In this document: piece by piece, positions 33,393-44,115 of the stretch
Layout of the letters: each line of letters opens with the position of its first letter
How positions within the stretch are numbered: the first letter of the stretch is position 1
Source of the DNA: Silene latifolia
Taxonomy: Eukaryota > Streptophyta > Magnoliopsida > Caryophyllales > Caryophyllaceae
DNA length: 64,000 nt
Direction of reading: 5' to 3'
Assembly: GCF_048544455.1 (NCBI RefSeq)
Contig: NC_133531.1
Location: forward strand, 67,122,099-67,186,098
The notes under the pieces: model-generated
The model's input: only the letters and a program-made list of their open reading frames with translations
What the model was told of the DNA's origin: nothing
Database searches by the model: none
Program-made: the position numbers and the translations under genes

Positions 33393-34706
33393 TCATTGAA
33401 GAGGTCTTGCCCCTTCAGGCAAATCCACCAAGTTCCAAACTTTATTTTCATGCATATAACTCATTTCGGATCTCATGGCTTCAAGCCATAAAGTTGAATT
33501 GGGACTAGAGATTGCAGCTTTATAGGTAGCGGGTTCGTCACTTTCTAGAAGCAACACATCAAGGCTTCCATCCTCTTGGATAAGTCCAACATATCTATCA
33601 GGATGGCGAGAACTTCGACCCGACCTCCTCAGTTGAGGAATAACAACATAATTAGACGACGAAGAAACATCTTCTTGCGTCTCTACTTCGATTTGTGGCT
33701 CTTGAACTTCATCAAGTTCAAAATTTCTCCAACTCTGTCTCTTAGAAATAAACTCACTTTCTAAGAAGACAGCTTCACTAGACACAAACACTTTGTTTTC
33801 ACGAGGTTTGTAGAAGTAATAGCCTCGGGAGGTATTTGGATAACCTACACAGATGCATTTTTCGGATCGTGGGGCTAGCTTGTTGTCGGTCTTTATCTTG
33901 ACGTAAGCATCACATCCCCAAATCTTCATATAGGATATATTAGGAACCCTTCCTTTCCATATCTCATATGGAGTCTTTTCGGTTGCTTTGGTTGGACTAT
34001 TATTCAATGATTTGATTGCGGTTTGTATTGCAAATCCCCAAAACGAGTCGGGTAACTCGGTTTGACTCATCATAGATCGAACCATATCAAGTAGGGTTCG
34101 ATTTCTCCTTTCAGCAACACCATTAAGTTGTGGTGTACTGGGTGGAGCGAGTTGTGACACAATGCCACAATCTTTCAAGTGTGAATCAAATTCATTACTA
34201 AGATACTCTCCACCACAATCGGATGGTAGTGCCTTTATCCTTTTGTTCAATTGGTTTTCTACTTCATTTTGAAATTCTTTAAATTTCTCAAAAGCTTAAC
34301 TCTTGTACTTCATTAAGTAGATATACCCATATATATTTAAATCATCGGTGAAGGTAATGAAGTAGTCATAATTACCCCTAGTGGTGATAGTCATTGGTCC
34401 ACATACATCGGTATGTATAAGTCCCAATAGTTCACTAGCTCGAGTCCCTTTACCACTAAAAGGATTACGAGTCATTTTGCCTAGGAGGCAAGATTCGCAT
34501 ATACCATAAGATTGAAAATCAAATGGTTTAATAACATTAGTTGAAACTAATCTCTTAATGCGATTCTCGTTAATATGACCTAATCGACAATGTCAAATGT
34601 AAGATTCATTTGGATCACTTGATTTGAGTTTATTGGATTGTATGTTATAGATGTCTTTACTTGGATTTGAAGTTTCTAGAACATAAATGTCATTAATAGA
34701 TGAGCC
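33393..34706 (-). pseudogene. Copia D integrase
   Basis: The clean part is 34250-33393 (GGEYLSNEFDSHLKDCG, GVAERRNRTLLDMVRSMM, IWGCDAYVKIKTDNKLAPRS, then the linker to LWLEAMRSEM). The first catalytic half lies in broken frames around 34300-34560, where LIHTDVCGP-like and WHCRLGH-like sequence can be made out on the minus strand. The second catalytic position reads SDCGGEY where copia C has SDRGGEY. Confidence 0.8.
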
Positions 34707-35551
34707 TCAACCTATGACCAAGTCATTTCTAGAAATAATACAACAATTGTTTTTAATGGCAAAATTAAAGCCCTCTATGTCTACCATAGCAATTGAAATA
34801 ATGTTCTTAGAAAGAGAAGGTACATAAAAACAATTATGCAAATACAACTCAAATCCATTTGCCAAAACAAGTACATAAGTTCCCTTGGATGTGGCTGCTA
34901 CTCTAGCTCCATTCCCAAGTCGGAGATCAACATCGCCCTTGCTCAGCTTTTCCACGTTTCTTAACCCCTGTAAGTGATTACAAAGGTAAGAACCGCAAGC
35001 GGTTGCAAATACCCACGTTGTGGTGGAAGTAAAATTTACATCAATAACATAAATTTCAGAAGGAATTTTACCGGGTGGAATTACAAGTCTATCCCTAATA
35101 TTTCCCAAATATATGGGGCAATTCCTTATCCAATGTCCTATGCCATGACAATAATGACATTCATCATCAACTTTGGCTCCTTTGGTAGTCCTACTAGCCA
35201 TCTTGTTTCCATTATTGAATTTTCTACCTTTAATTTGTTTCCCTTCCTTTTGAACTATTTTCCTTTAGTTGCAAAAGCTTGCTTGCTAGGACTCCCACTA
35301 GTTTTGGCATCCCTTTCTTCCAAAGATAAGGATCCCATAGATTTAGCGAGATGGTCTTCCCGAGACACATTCACAAAAGATCTAGTCATAGTAGGAGGTA
35401 TGGAGGAAGTAACGAAATTAAGGTTTCCATCGAAACCGATCCCAAAATGAAGCTCTCTAGTAGTATCGAGATTGTTGTTGGAGCAAATATCGTCAAATAA
35501 GTTATGACAAGACTCAAGGATAATAGGTGTTGTTGCATTGGTAGGATCCAT
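34707..35551 (-). pseudogene. Copia D short Gag and protease, active site changed
   Basis: Start at 35551 (MDPTNATTPIILESCHNLF), the same N-terminus as copia C. A frameshift near 35255 separates it from frame 35201-34707, which holds the zinc knuckle CHYCHGIGHWIRNC and the protease region. The protease signature reads TWVFATACGS where functional copies have LDTG: the catalytic Asp codon is now Ala. As in copia C there are only about 130 codons before the knuckle and no capsid-like sequence. Confidence 0.85.
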
Positions 35552-35559
35552 TGTGATTT

Positions 35560-37637
35560 ATAAACTACAAACATGGAGGTAAAGGAAATATTAACATTTG
35601 TCATTTTAATCATACTTGCAAACGTTTTAAACAAGTTTTAAACATTTATATAGTAAGCTCTACCCAACTATTATAAATGATCCCGAGATCCAAATTCATA
35701 TTACTCGAGCATGGTGAGCCGATTCATCCCTCATCAATATAACTCGGTGGATTAACTCTTAATCGATTCTACTTCTAGAACTCTCGGTCGATAAAATTAC
35801 TTTAATTTTTATCATTAGCCCGGAACACATGCGACTACGGTCACGAATACTTCCGTTGAGCTCAATCCAAATTTCGATGTAATAATATTTTACTACCCAC
35901 TTACCCAACGTAACAAATTTAGCACCCCGGTGAGCCGAGCCTACTTCCTTATGAAATTGGGATTCATGGTTCTACTATTTGGTAAGGCTAATTCTCAAGT
36001 ATTTTTAGTGAGAGGTCTTGTCAATTTGTTATCTATCACGTTTGAAATGAACTAAAGCGGTGAACTACGATAATTATAATTGACACGGTCGATGACTCGA
36101 TAAAAAGATATGCATGTATAGTTATGGCAATTTGGCAATGCGTGCAAACATATAAAATAAATGCAAAGCAAAACGAAACGAAATCCTAGTACGGCCTTCC
36201 TAAAATAGTAAATCAAATAAACTATTTACAAATTCGGAAACCAACTCCTTTGGTCCCTTGAACTTCATATGGCATGCACTCCAAGGCAACACCGTCTTTG
36301 TCAGACTGCCTTCTCGAATGGCACCGTCTTCAAGGAACTCCGGAGTTAAATAAATTACATAGCTTTTCTACTTTATACATTATAAAAAGAAAAACAAAAT
36401 AAAATAAAAGCGATACGAGATCACAATAATTACAACCAAATCGATTTCCCCATACATTTCGGGAAATACCAATTAAAAACTAAGGCCATACTAAGTACAA
36501 TTACATAATTCAAAAATTATATAAAATAAAATATGACAATCATACTAAAAATGCAGCATTAATATATGTATGAAACATGCCATGTGATGTGCCCAATCGC
36601 CTTATTGAAGCTAATATCATATATTTAGTCCGGTTTTATGGATTATTGTGACAATTAACCTATTAAAAATCACAATTTTACATAAATCAAATCTATGTCC
36701 AAGTTAATTAACCCTACCATCTTAAAAATCAAAAATTTATTCTTCACTAAATATTTGGTAATAATTCAACTTGATATTATATAATTGCTCTTTAAACATT
36801 ATTATTCATAATAATAAAGGAATAATTCCCAAAAATCATAAAAATTCGGAAAAATCAAAATCAAAATTTTGTATATTCTGAAAAATTCTCAACATCCTAA
36901 AATATTAATAAAAAATTTGCCTTTATATTATTATAATTTATTTCACAATAAACCGTATAAAACATGATTTTAATCTTTTAATTCCAAATTAAACATAAAA
37001 TCATGCAATAAATCAAAATTAAAATTTTGAATATTCTAAATAAGTTTCTAGAACCTATAAATGACAAATTTTTAAGCTTCAAAAACGAATTTAGAATTAT
37101 GACTATTAAAGTTGTTATTTATCAATTTATATCACATAAAAATTAATAACCATCCAAATTAAACGAAATTTTACATGCAACTTTAGATCTGATGTTCATA
37201 TCACATATACAACATTGAGAAAAATTTTCATGCCATAAAATTTATTTTGGCTAAAATAGTCACTATTTATGTGATTTTTACATCTAAAAATCATAAATCA
37301 TGCAAAACAAAACCATTTCATTTCAAAATTTACATATAGTATGTAAATATTTCATGTGACAACATACTAAAATTTCATGGGAAAAGACAAAGTCTAACTA
37401 ATTTTAGTAATTTAAGTGACATTTTATTCAATAAAATGTAATAAAAATACTAAAATCATACTAAAGAGCAATAAAATACCATAAATCATCAAAAATGACC
37501 TAAAATCAATTTTGGACCAGAATGTTTAACATGCAAAAATTTTGTGGCCTTTATCATTATAAATCACAAAATACAAGTTTTATATGTTAACATTTTAACT
37601 CGGAAAAACAAAACCGATTATGCATGCAACAACTCTT
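35560..37637 (-). other. Copia D untranslated leader
   Basis: About 2.1 kb, AT-rich, no ORF. It aligns with the copia A leader fragments on either side of the Helitron (36651-36986 with 4004-4340; 36987-37637 with 8277-9090), which makes it the empty-site reference for that insertion. Confidence 0.75.
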
Positions 37638-37651
37638 GCTCTGATACCAAT
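37638..37651 (-). promoter_or_regulatory. Copia D primer-binding site
   Basis: GCTCTGATACCAAT next to the 5' LTR, reverse complement ATTGGTATCAGAGC. Same site as copia A. Confidence 0.85.
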
Positions 37652-38840
37652 TATTTGATACATTAGTCTTATATTAGACACTTATAATAACAATGTATTT
37701 ATTAGTTTAATCATAAACTAAAAGGAACTTATGCATGCATAACAAATTAAATAAAAGAGAAGAATTTATCATTCTTACAATGGTAGCCGAATGGGATATA
37801 CTAATTGGACTCCTTTCAATTAGACTTCTTAAGTAATAATCCAAATGCTCCAAGTAAAAACCCCTAGATCCAATTGTAGGATCTACTCCTTAAGGGATTG
37901 TACCAAGGTAATCCCTCTTAATCCATAAACTAATTTTGTTACTAGAAAATTAGTATGTCCCTTTAAATGTAACTAATATATATTATTACTAGTACTAGTA
38001 ATTTGATCTAAATATTAGTATAGAAATGATGTTTATATTTTCTTTCTCTCTCAAAAAAAATAATTTTAGAGAACTAAAATAAATTATTGCATTAGAATGA
38101 AAAATGAATGAGAAAACAATTCTCATATTGTGTAGGGGAGAGTGGGGGTGCCGGCACCCTTGGGTCACACAAGGCCAATGCATGCTCCTCATTTCTACAA
38201 ATTGTTCTTCACAAGGAAATGTAGGTTTGCATGCCTAAACCTAATCATAATTAGGTTGTCTTAAAACAATTAAGATAAAGCAACATTGTCCCCCACTACA
38301 TGGAGAAAACCGGTTCTCCATTTGTAAAATGGAGTTCCATTTTAACTTTGTTATTTTGTCAATTGTAGTTGTGATATATGTGACATGTTACTAGACATAT
38401 GTCCATGTAATGCATTTTTAACTTATTAAAAATCATTACATACAAAATAAATAACAAAATTAGCAATACATGATTACTAACACTTAAAATGGACTATATA
38501 ATTATAATTCACAATACTTTGTAATTATAATACATTATTCATTATAATTATAATTGTTTCATAAACAATAATAAAAAACATCATCTATTTTAAAGGATCA
38601 ATTAACTTGTATCATAATACAAATAATTAATTTATCAATTAAGAGTGTTACCCTATAGGTATGACCTTAAGGGATCAACTGATCACCACCGTCATACGAC
38701 AGTAATGTCAAACTCTAGTCAGCCAACCATTACCGATTAATGTGGATCAGTTGACAATAAAATATTACTTTCCCTCATATATTCTTATCATTAGATTTAA
38801 ATATGTGATCGCATTATTGTCGAGGACACATATTCCAACA
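37652..38840 (-). repeat. Copia D 5' LTR
   Basis: TATTTGATAC...ACACATATTCCAACA, 1189 bp. The first dinucleotide is TA where the partner LTR has TG. Followed by CCGAT. Confidence 0.9.
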
Positions 38841-38845
38841 CCGAT

Positions 38846-38995
38846 GACGTTGAAGATCGACGTCCAGCACCAGCACAGACGTTGGTCTTCAACGTATGCT
38901 CCATCTCCAACGTTGCAAGCCAACGTCTTATACCCTATGGAACGCCGAAGTTCAACATTGCTACCCCTCTCCAATGTTGAGCTTCAACATCTCCT
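38846..38995. repeat. Degenerate AACGT repeat block, continues 29920-29990
   Basis: Short words of the type GACGTTGAAGATC, GACGTTGGTCTTCAACGT, CCAACGTTGCAAGCCAACGT and CCAATGTTGAGCTTCAACAT recur about every 25-35 bp. With the copia D insertion removed, the block joins the similar words at 29920-29985. Function unknown. Confidence 0.55.
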
Positions 38996-39007
38996 TCCCT
39001 CACTTCA

Positions 39008-39120
39008 TTCCAACAACAACAACAACCCGCCAACAAGAACACACAACCACCACCACCAACATAACAACAACATCAACAACAAATCACAACATTAACAACA
39101 ACAACAACAACAACAATAAT
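39008..39120. repeat. CAA/CAC microsatellite
   Basis: Imperfect CAA and CCA runs, ending with AACAACAACAACAACAACAA before AATAATT. The Asn/His-rich frames across it are low-complexity artefacts. Confidence 0.9.
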
Positions 39121-40080
39121 TAAAATTAAAATACATCCTAAACTAATTTAAATAAAAAAAAACTAAAGCAACTACTTCTACATTTGATATAATCATTAAT
39201 TAAACACAACAATAAAGGCAAACAAACAATCATAATCTAGTTAATTTAAAGTAGACAAATTTAATCTTAAACTAATTTTTCTAAAAAAAATAACGAAATC
39301 GGTGACTTACTTGTATGCTTTTCCGTTAGATTGGTGTCACGATGGGCAAGGGGGTTCGCCGACAGTGATGGTGGTGGTGGGATTGGCGGAGGTCGGTTTT
39401 GGTTTTTCTTTTGAATAACTAAAGAGAGAGTAAGAGGGAGATAGTCGACGATATTTCGTAATCGGGTTTATTAATGATAATGAACAAATAACTAATATAA
39501 ATCTCGCGTATGCATGCACAGTATTTCTAGATCATTTAGTTTATAATGTATTATTTATAGATTTAAAATCGACATATTATTAATTTTTTATATTTCAATA
39601 AGGTTAAAAAATTGAAATGAAAAACTAATCAAAAGAATTGAATAAACTCATAAAATGTCTATTTTAATAAAATTTTGTATCGCAAAAAAAAATGATTTCA
39701 ATTTATTAATTTTTTCAAATAGTTTTAAAAAGGTTTTTGTAACGAAATTAATAATATCAGTTCATAATTTTTTTTATACGAATTAAATACGTGGTTTTTT
39801 TTTATACAAACTAATAATATTAATTTATAGGTTTTTCATATACAATTTTTTAGATTTATATCAATTTTTTTATTTTAATTAAAAGATTATTATTTAGTTA
39901 AACAAGATTATAATGATTATTAAAAGATTATATATTAATTAAAAGATATAATAATTTAATAAAAAAATAGTGTCTTATTTTCCTTATTTAAGTAGATTCT
40001 TTTTAAAGGGTAAACTATTCAAAACTTTTATTCTCCTAGTAATAAGGGAGATTTTATACGTAAAAAGACCGTCTCATTAT
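39121..40080. other. AT-rich intergenic stretch
   Basis: I see no gene or clear mobile element. Runs of A and T dominate from 39530 to 39970. Confidence 0.6.
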
Positions 40081-40109
40081 GTATGCTCGTCTTTCTCGTA
40101 TCTACAACG

Positions 40110-40330
40110 AACCACGGTTAGCTCGAAGACTTGGAAACTTGAATGGGCAATAACTTGTATGAAAGCCCAATCCATAAATTTCTCAATGGATCAAACCCTA
40201 ACTCCAGTCATTATATATGTTCCTCACCCTCTCTGTCTTCATAAACATCAGTACAGCCGCCCTGTTCTCCACAACCCATTACTTCCACGGTTCAACCGTA
40301 ACTACATTTCCATGTTTGTCTGATTTTAAT
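40110..40330 (+). promoter_or_regulatory. Orphan promoter and first-exon-like segment
   Basis: GAATGGGCAATAA and AAAGCCCAAT (TGGGC/GCCCA, site II-like) are followed within 50 bp by the telo-box AAACCCTAA. Then come a TATA-like CATTATATATG and a pyrimidine-rich CCTCACCCTCTCTGTCTTC start region. This order is typical of plant promoters for ribosomal and other translation-related genes. No long ORF follows. Downstream, a possible non-coding exon (about 40857-40914) lies between ...GACGTAG and GTGAGT. Probably the 5' end of a host gene whose remainder is lost or displaced by transposons. Inference only. Confidence 0.35.
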
Positions 40331-40994
40331 TGTTTTTGTTTTTGTTTTAATTTTTACGGGGACAAAATCGTCTGCCCTTAAAAGCGAGATTTGATTATCA
40401 TTAATCGCTTTTTAAGGATGAATCAAGTCCCCAAATTAACGATTTCATCCTTCACTTTGTCAGCAGTCTGTTTATCTTGATTTTCTGATTTCTTGCTGAT
40501 CATAATCGGGTGACACAATTTATCCCTTTAATTTTCTATGTTTTGTAATTTACATGTTTTTTTAATTGATAATTATTGTTTTGGTAAATTGCCCTTGAGA
40601 GAGCTCAGTATTTGCCAAATTAATGGCTGCTAAGTTCCGTTGCAGGCATAGATTAAAATCGAGTGCTTTTATTTCGTCTCTCTAACTTCATTGCTAAAGT
40701 TTCAGAGCATGTAAAGGCTTCGAACAAGTTAATTGATTAGTTTCTTTTATTTCCGACTACTAAATTGGGTTTTTAATTTAGTTTTATAAAAATCATCCAA
40801 TTATTTTTTCATGTTATTAAATTTAGTTTTCAAATTATTCTTGTATGTGGACGTAGATTTGGAACGACCTGAAACGTTTGCATTGTAACTTGAATTGAGA
40901 ATTCGAAATTGCTGAGGTGAGTCCAATTTAAATCTAAATTTACTGTGTTTTACTGACTGTCATATCTTTAGCCCGTGTTCTTTTTGATTGAAAA

Positions 40995-41025
40995 CTAGTT
41001 GTTTAGCCCGTGAAATTTACGGGAT
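40995..41025 (-). mobile_element. Second Helitron-like 3' terminus
   Basis: AAAA|CTAGTTGTTTAGCCCGTGAA with the hairpin CCCGTGAAATTTACGGG. Same layout as the verified Helitron end at 4341 (CTAG, about 10 bp, GCCCGTGA hairpin) and the same orientation. I did not find the matching TC end to the right, so the element's extent is unknown. Confidence 0.5.
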
Positions 41026-41858
41026 TATAAAAGATGTTCTCAAATTAGATTTTGTTGTTTATTACTTACGTATTATTCTACAAGAACGCAAACGTGTCAT
41101 TACTTTAATTTTATTATTCATATGTGGTAGTGTAGGCGAGGATAATACGTCCTCCTTTGTAGTAATTTTTACCACAAAATATATGGCCAATAGTGACATT
41201 AACTCGGCTTTCAAATGTTAATTTGCTAAACACTATAGACAAACGTTACCATGAGACTATCAATTTATTCCAAGCCAACTACTTGTCTCCTTTGTTATTT
41301 AGCTGAAATGTCAATGAACATGTGTTGCAAATAGAGTAGAATAGAAAAGTCGGTTTAGGGAAGAACTGATCTTATTATGCTTGCTGAGTTGCTTCATTAC
41401 AATCTTCTTTTGATAATAACGGAAAAGAACAATTCTACAACGGGCACATTCTCTAGATATGTAGGGACAGATATTTATTATTCTGACAAATTACCTAAGA
41501 CCAACGGATAGCTAATAACCTTGAATTTTGTATCATCAAACGTATTTCTTTTCGACACACCGATGTTCTTAAATCAGTAATAGACTATTAGGAAATAAGC
41601 TATAAAACGATGACTGTAAAATAATGCTTCATCGATTTATCCGTGATTCATATCGATGGCGCATCCTGCTGTCTTGATTTTTTTGGTTTTCACATATGCA
41701 AGTTAATTTGGTTTACAACCCATCATCTTCAGGCAGTAGGTGCTAAGTCGTGTCTTGGTTCTCCTATTTCCCCGACAATAAGAGCTCACTTTCTCATGAT
41801 ACCAGTACTGAGTACTTGTACACCTCAATTCAAAAATCCGCGTGGCTGAAAACAAATA
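41026..41858. other. Non-coding stretch, possibly Helitron interior
   Basis: No convincing ORF and no internal repeat that I can see. It may be the body of the Helitron whose end is at 40995. Confidence 0.35.
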
Positions 41859-42121
41859 CTCCCTCCCATCCAAACCAAAGGTAACACTTACCTTATTCGG
41901 ACCATCCAAACCAAACTACCCATTCTTTTTTTAGTAAAAAACATCACTAAAAAACCCTCACATACCCTTATTATTTACATACAATGCCATTATGTTTGTG
42001 GTCCTCTTTCAATTAAAGTGCAAGTGGGCCAATTATATTTCCAATATTACCCTTACTTTTTCCATTTTTTCTTAAAACAAGTGTCCCCTCCCATGTTACC
42101 TTTGGTTTGGATGGGAGGGAG
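41859..42121. mobile_element. Stowaway-like MITE, 263 bp
   Basis: Perfect 28-bp terminal inverted repeats beginning CTCCCTCCCATCCAAACC, and TA on each side (41857-41858 and 42122-42123) as target duplication. This matches Tc1/mariner-type Stowaway MITEs. No coding capacity. Confidence 0.92.
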
Positions 42122-42130
42122 TACTACTAA

Positions 42131-42428
42131 GGGGCGTTTGGTTCAAACATTGGGTATGGAATGGAATGGATTCTAACTCCAAGTAGGTATGGAGTTAGAA
42201 CCCCATACATGTTTAAAGTTGTTTGGTTCACTCCGGGAATGGGAATAATAATGTATTGGGTGGAATGGAGTTGGAACCTTGGGGAGAAAGATGGGTATGA
42301 GATTCCAAGGGGTTGGAATGGAGTTAGAATCCATCAGGTATCTAACTCCATTAAAAAATTCTCCAACCAAACATTGGAATGGCTTGAATCCATTCCAATC
42401 CATTCCAAAAGCTCCAAGCAAACACCCC
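42131..42428. mobile_element. MITE-like element, ~298 bp
   Basis: Ends GGGGCGTTTGGTTC and GAAGC-type ...CCAAGCAAACACCCC form an imperfect inverted repeat of about 14 bp. The interior is rich in GGAATGGA and its complement, so the whole element can fold back. TAA precedes it, but no matching target copy follows, so the superfamily (PIF/Harbinger- or hAT-like) is open. It lies 9 bp from the Stowaway MITE. Confidence 0.65.
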
Positions 42429-42610
42429 GATATCAAGCAACAAAATGAAACAGAGCTTAGTTCAACACTTAAACATCATAAATAACCCAGAAAATTAGAG
42501 CTACAAAGATGGTAGTAGTATTGGAAAATGAAATTATCCGAAAAATTTGCAAATTATGAATTTGGCTTTCCTTTATAAGAAGATGGCTCGGCTCTCTAAT
42601 GTATCTTTAT

Positions 42611-42674
42611 GAAAGATGATACTTATACACGAGGTGTATGAGTTTTTTCATACACGACCAATGAAAATGCGCCA
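42611..42674 (+). repeat. MULE left terminal inverted repeat
   Basis: GAAAGATGATACTTATACAC...AATGCGCCA. Well matched over about 64 bp to the complement of the right end, with a few mismatches. Confidence 0.88.
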
Positions 42675-42916
42675 CATTGGCAAAATAGAGTTAACTTGTA
42701 GAGGTTAGAGTAAGGTTAGATTAGTAATTTAACATATTGGGTTAATAAGTTAACTATACTAGTTAACCGTTTTTATGGAAGTTTTTTAATTTGTTTTGAC
42801 TTTCTTTAATTTCTTTTAATTACTTCAATTTATGTTATTATTTATATTTTTTTTGTTATTTAGCTTTTATAATTATGAAAATCGGTTTTTTAAAAACAAT
42901 AAAATAAAATAGATAA

Positions 42917-43430
42917 AAATTGAATTCAATTAATCAAACCTAATTTAATTTAGTAATCAAATTGATGAAAACCCTAATTCCCAATTTTGTATTCAATATT
43001 CAAATCGAATTCAAATTTTCGATTTCATTTATCAAATTGATGAAAACCCTAATTGTAAATTTCGATTTCATATAATTGATGAACCCTAATTGTAATCGTC
43101 AAAATTCAATTAATCAACTGTAATTGAAAATTTCCAATTCATATAATTGATGAACCCTAATGCAATAAACCCAAATTGAATTCAATTAATCAAACCCTAA
43201 TTTAATTTATTAATCAAATTGATGAATACCCTAATTCCCAATTTCGATTTCAATAATCATATCGAATTCCAATTTTCGATTTCATTTATCAAATTGATGA
43301 AAACCCTAATTGTAAATTTCGATTTCATATAATTGATGAACCCTAATTGTAATCGTCAAAATTCAATTATTCAACTTTAATTGAAAATTTCCAATTCATA
43401 TAATTGATGAACCCTAATGCAATAAACCCA
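42917..43430. repeat. Two tandem copies of a 257-bp block
   Basis: TAATCAAATTGATGAA recurs at 42954 and 43211. Both copies carry several AACCCTAATT words and CCAATTCATATAATTGATGA. Non-coding, between the left terminus and the transposase gene. Confidence 0.85.
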
Positions 43431-43600
43431 AATTGATTAATCGATTCCGTAATGAAATTGTAGATAAATATTTTGCCTTAATCAAAATCAAAATGAAAAT
43501 GTTTATGAAATGATTAATCGAAAAAAATGAAAAAAAAAAATCAAAATCGAAATGAAGTAACCCTAACTTGAGAAACCGAAAAATAAAAAAAGCAAAAAAA

Positions 43601-43695
43601 TTTGCTGGTAAGGAGATTCGAGCACGGGTTGTTGCTAATAGAGGGCTATTGTTTGCAAAGAGTGTAGTAACCATCTAACCTAGGCGTATCAGCAC
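43601..43695 (-). repeat. tRNA-like A/B-box module 1
   Basis: The minus strand reads GTGCTGATACGCC, TAGGTTAGATGGTTA (A-box-like) and, about 50 bp on, CCCGTGCTCGAATCTCC (B-box-like). It does not fold as a proper tRNA by eye. Confidence 0.5.
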
Positions 43696-44115
43696 GTCAA
43701 AGTACCCATTTCAATTCATTATATTGTTAAAAGTAAACCCTAATTCGGTTTTAAACCGTTTAATCAAGATAATTGTTTCCACGATTTTTAAAACTTCCTT
43801 ATTTAAAAAACTACCTCATTTACAAATTGCCTTATTTTAAATTTTGAATTTCACATTTCCTTATTAGAAAAGATTTTTGATTGATTTGTGGAATATTTAT
43901 TTAAATATTTTATCTTATTGTTGAGAGATTTTAGAAAAGATCTTTCAATATTTTATCTTATTGTTGAGAAATTTTAGAAAAGATCTTCAATATTTTTTTG
44001 TGGTAGCAGTAACAGTAGAATATTAAAAAAAAAAATCAATCAGTTTATAAGAAATTTCACGTTTTGATGATCAAATTGCTTTAATTTGATCGAAAAAAAA
44101 AAAACTTACACTAAA

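Larger units (their letters stand above)
29991..38840 (-). mobile_element. Copia D: full-length, decayed Ty1/copia retrotransposon, 8.9 kb
   Basis: LTRs 29991-31185 and 37652-38840, with CCGAT at 29986-29990 and 38841-38845. Element strand is minus. The order is primer site (right), leader about 35560-37650, short Gag, protease, integrase, reverse transcriptase and RNase H, ending near 31980. The LTRs differ more than those of B and C, and all domains have frameshifts or stops, so this is the older insertion. Its protein sequence is close to copia C, including the short Gag. Confidence 0.93.

Noticed and set aside
38742..39123. His/Asn-rich frames
   Set aside because: They start in a copia LTR and run into a CAA/CAC microsatellite.
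42173..42448. Overlapping frames of about 90 codons on both strands
   Set aside because: They lie wholly inside a fold-back MITE; the symmetry is due to its inverted repeats.
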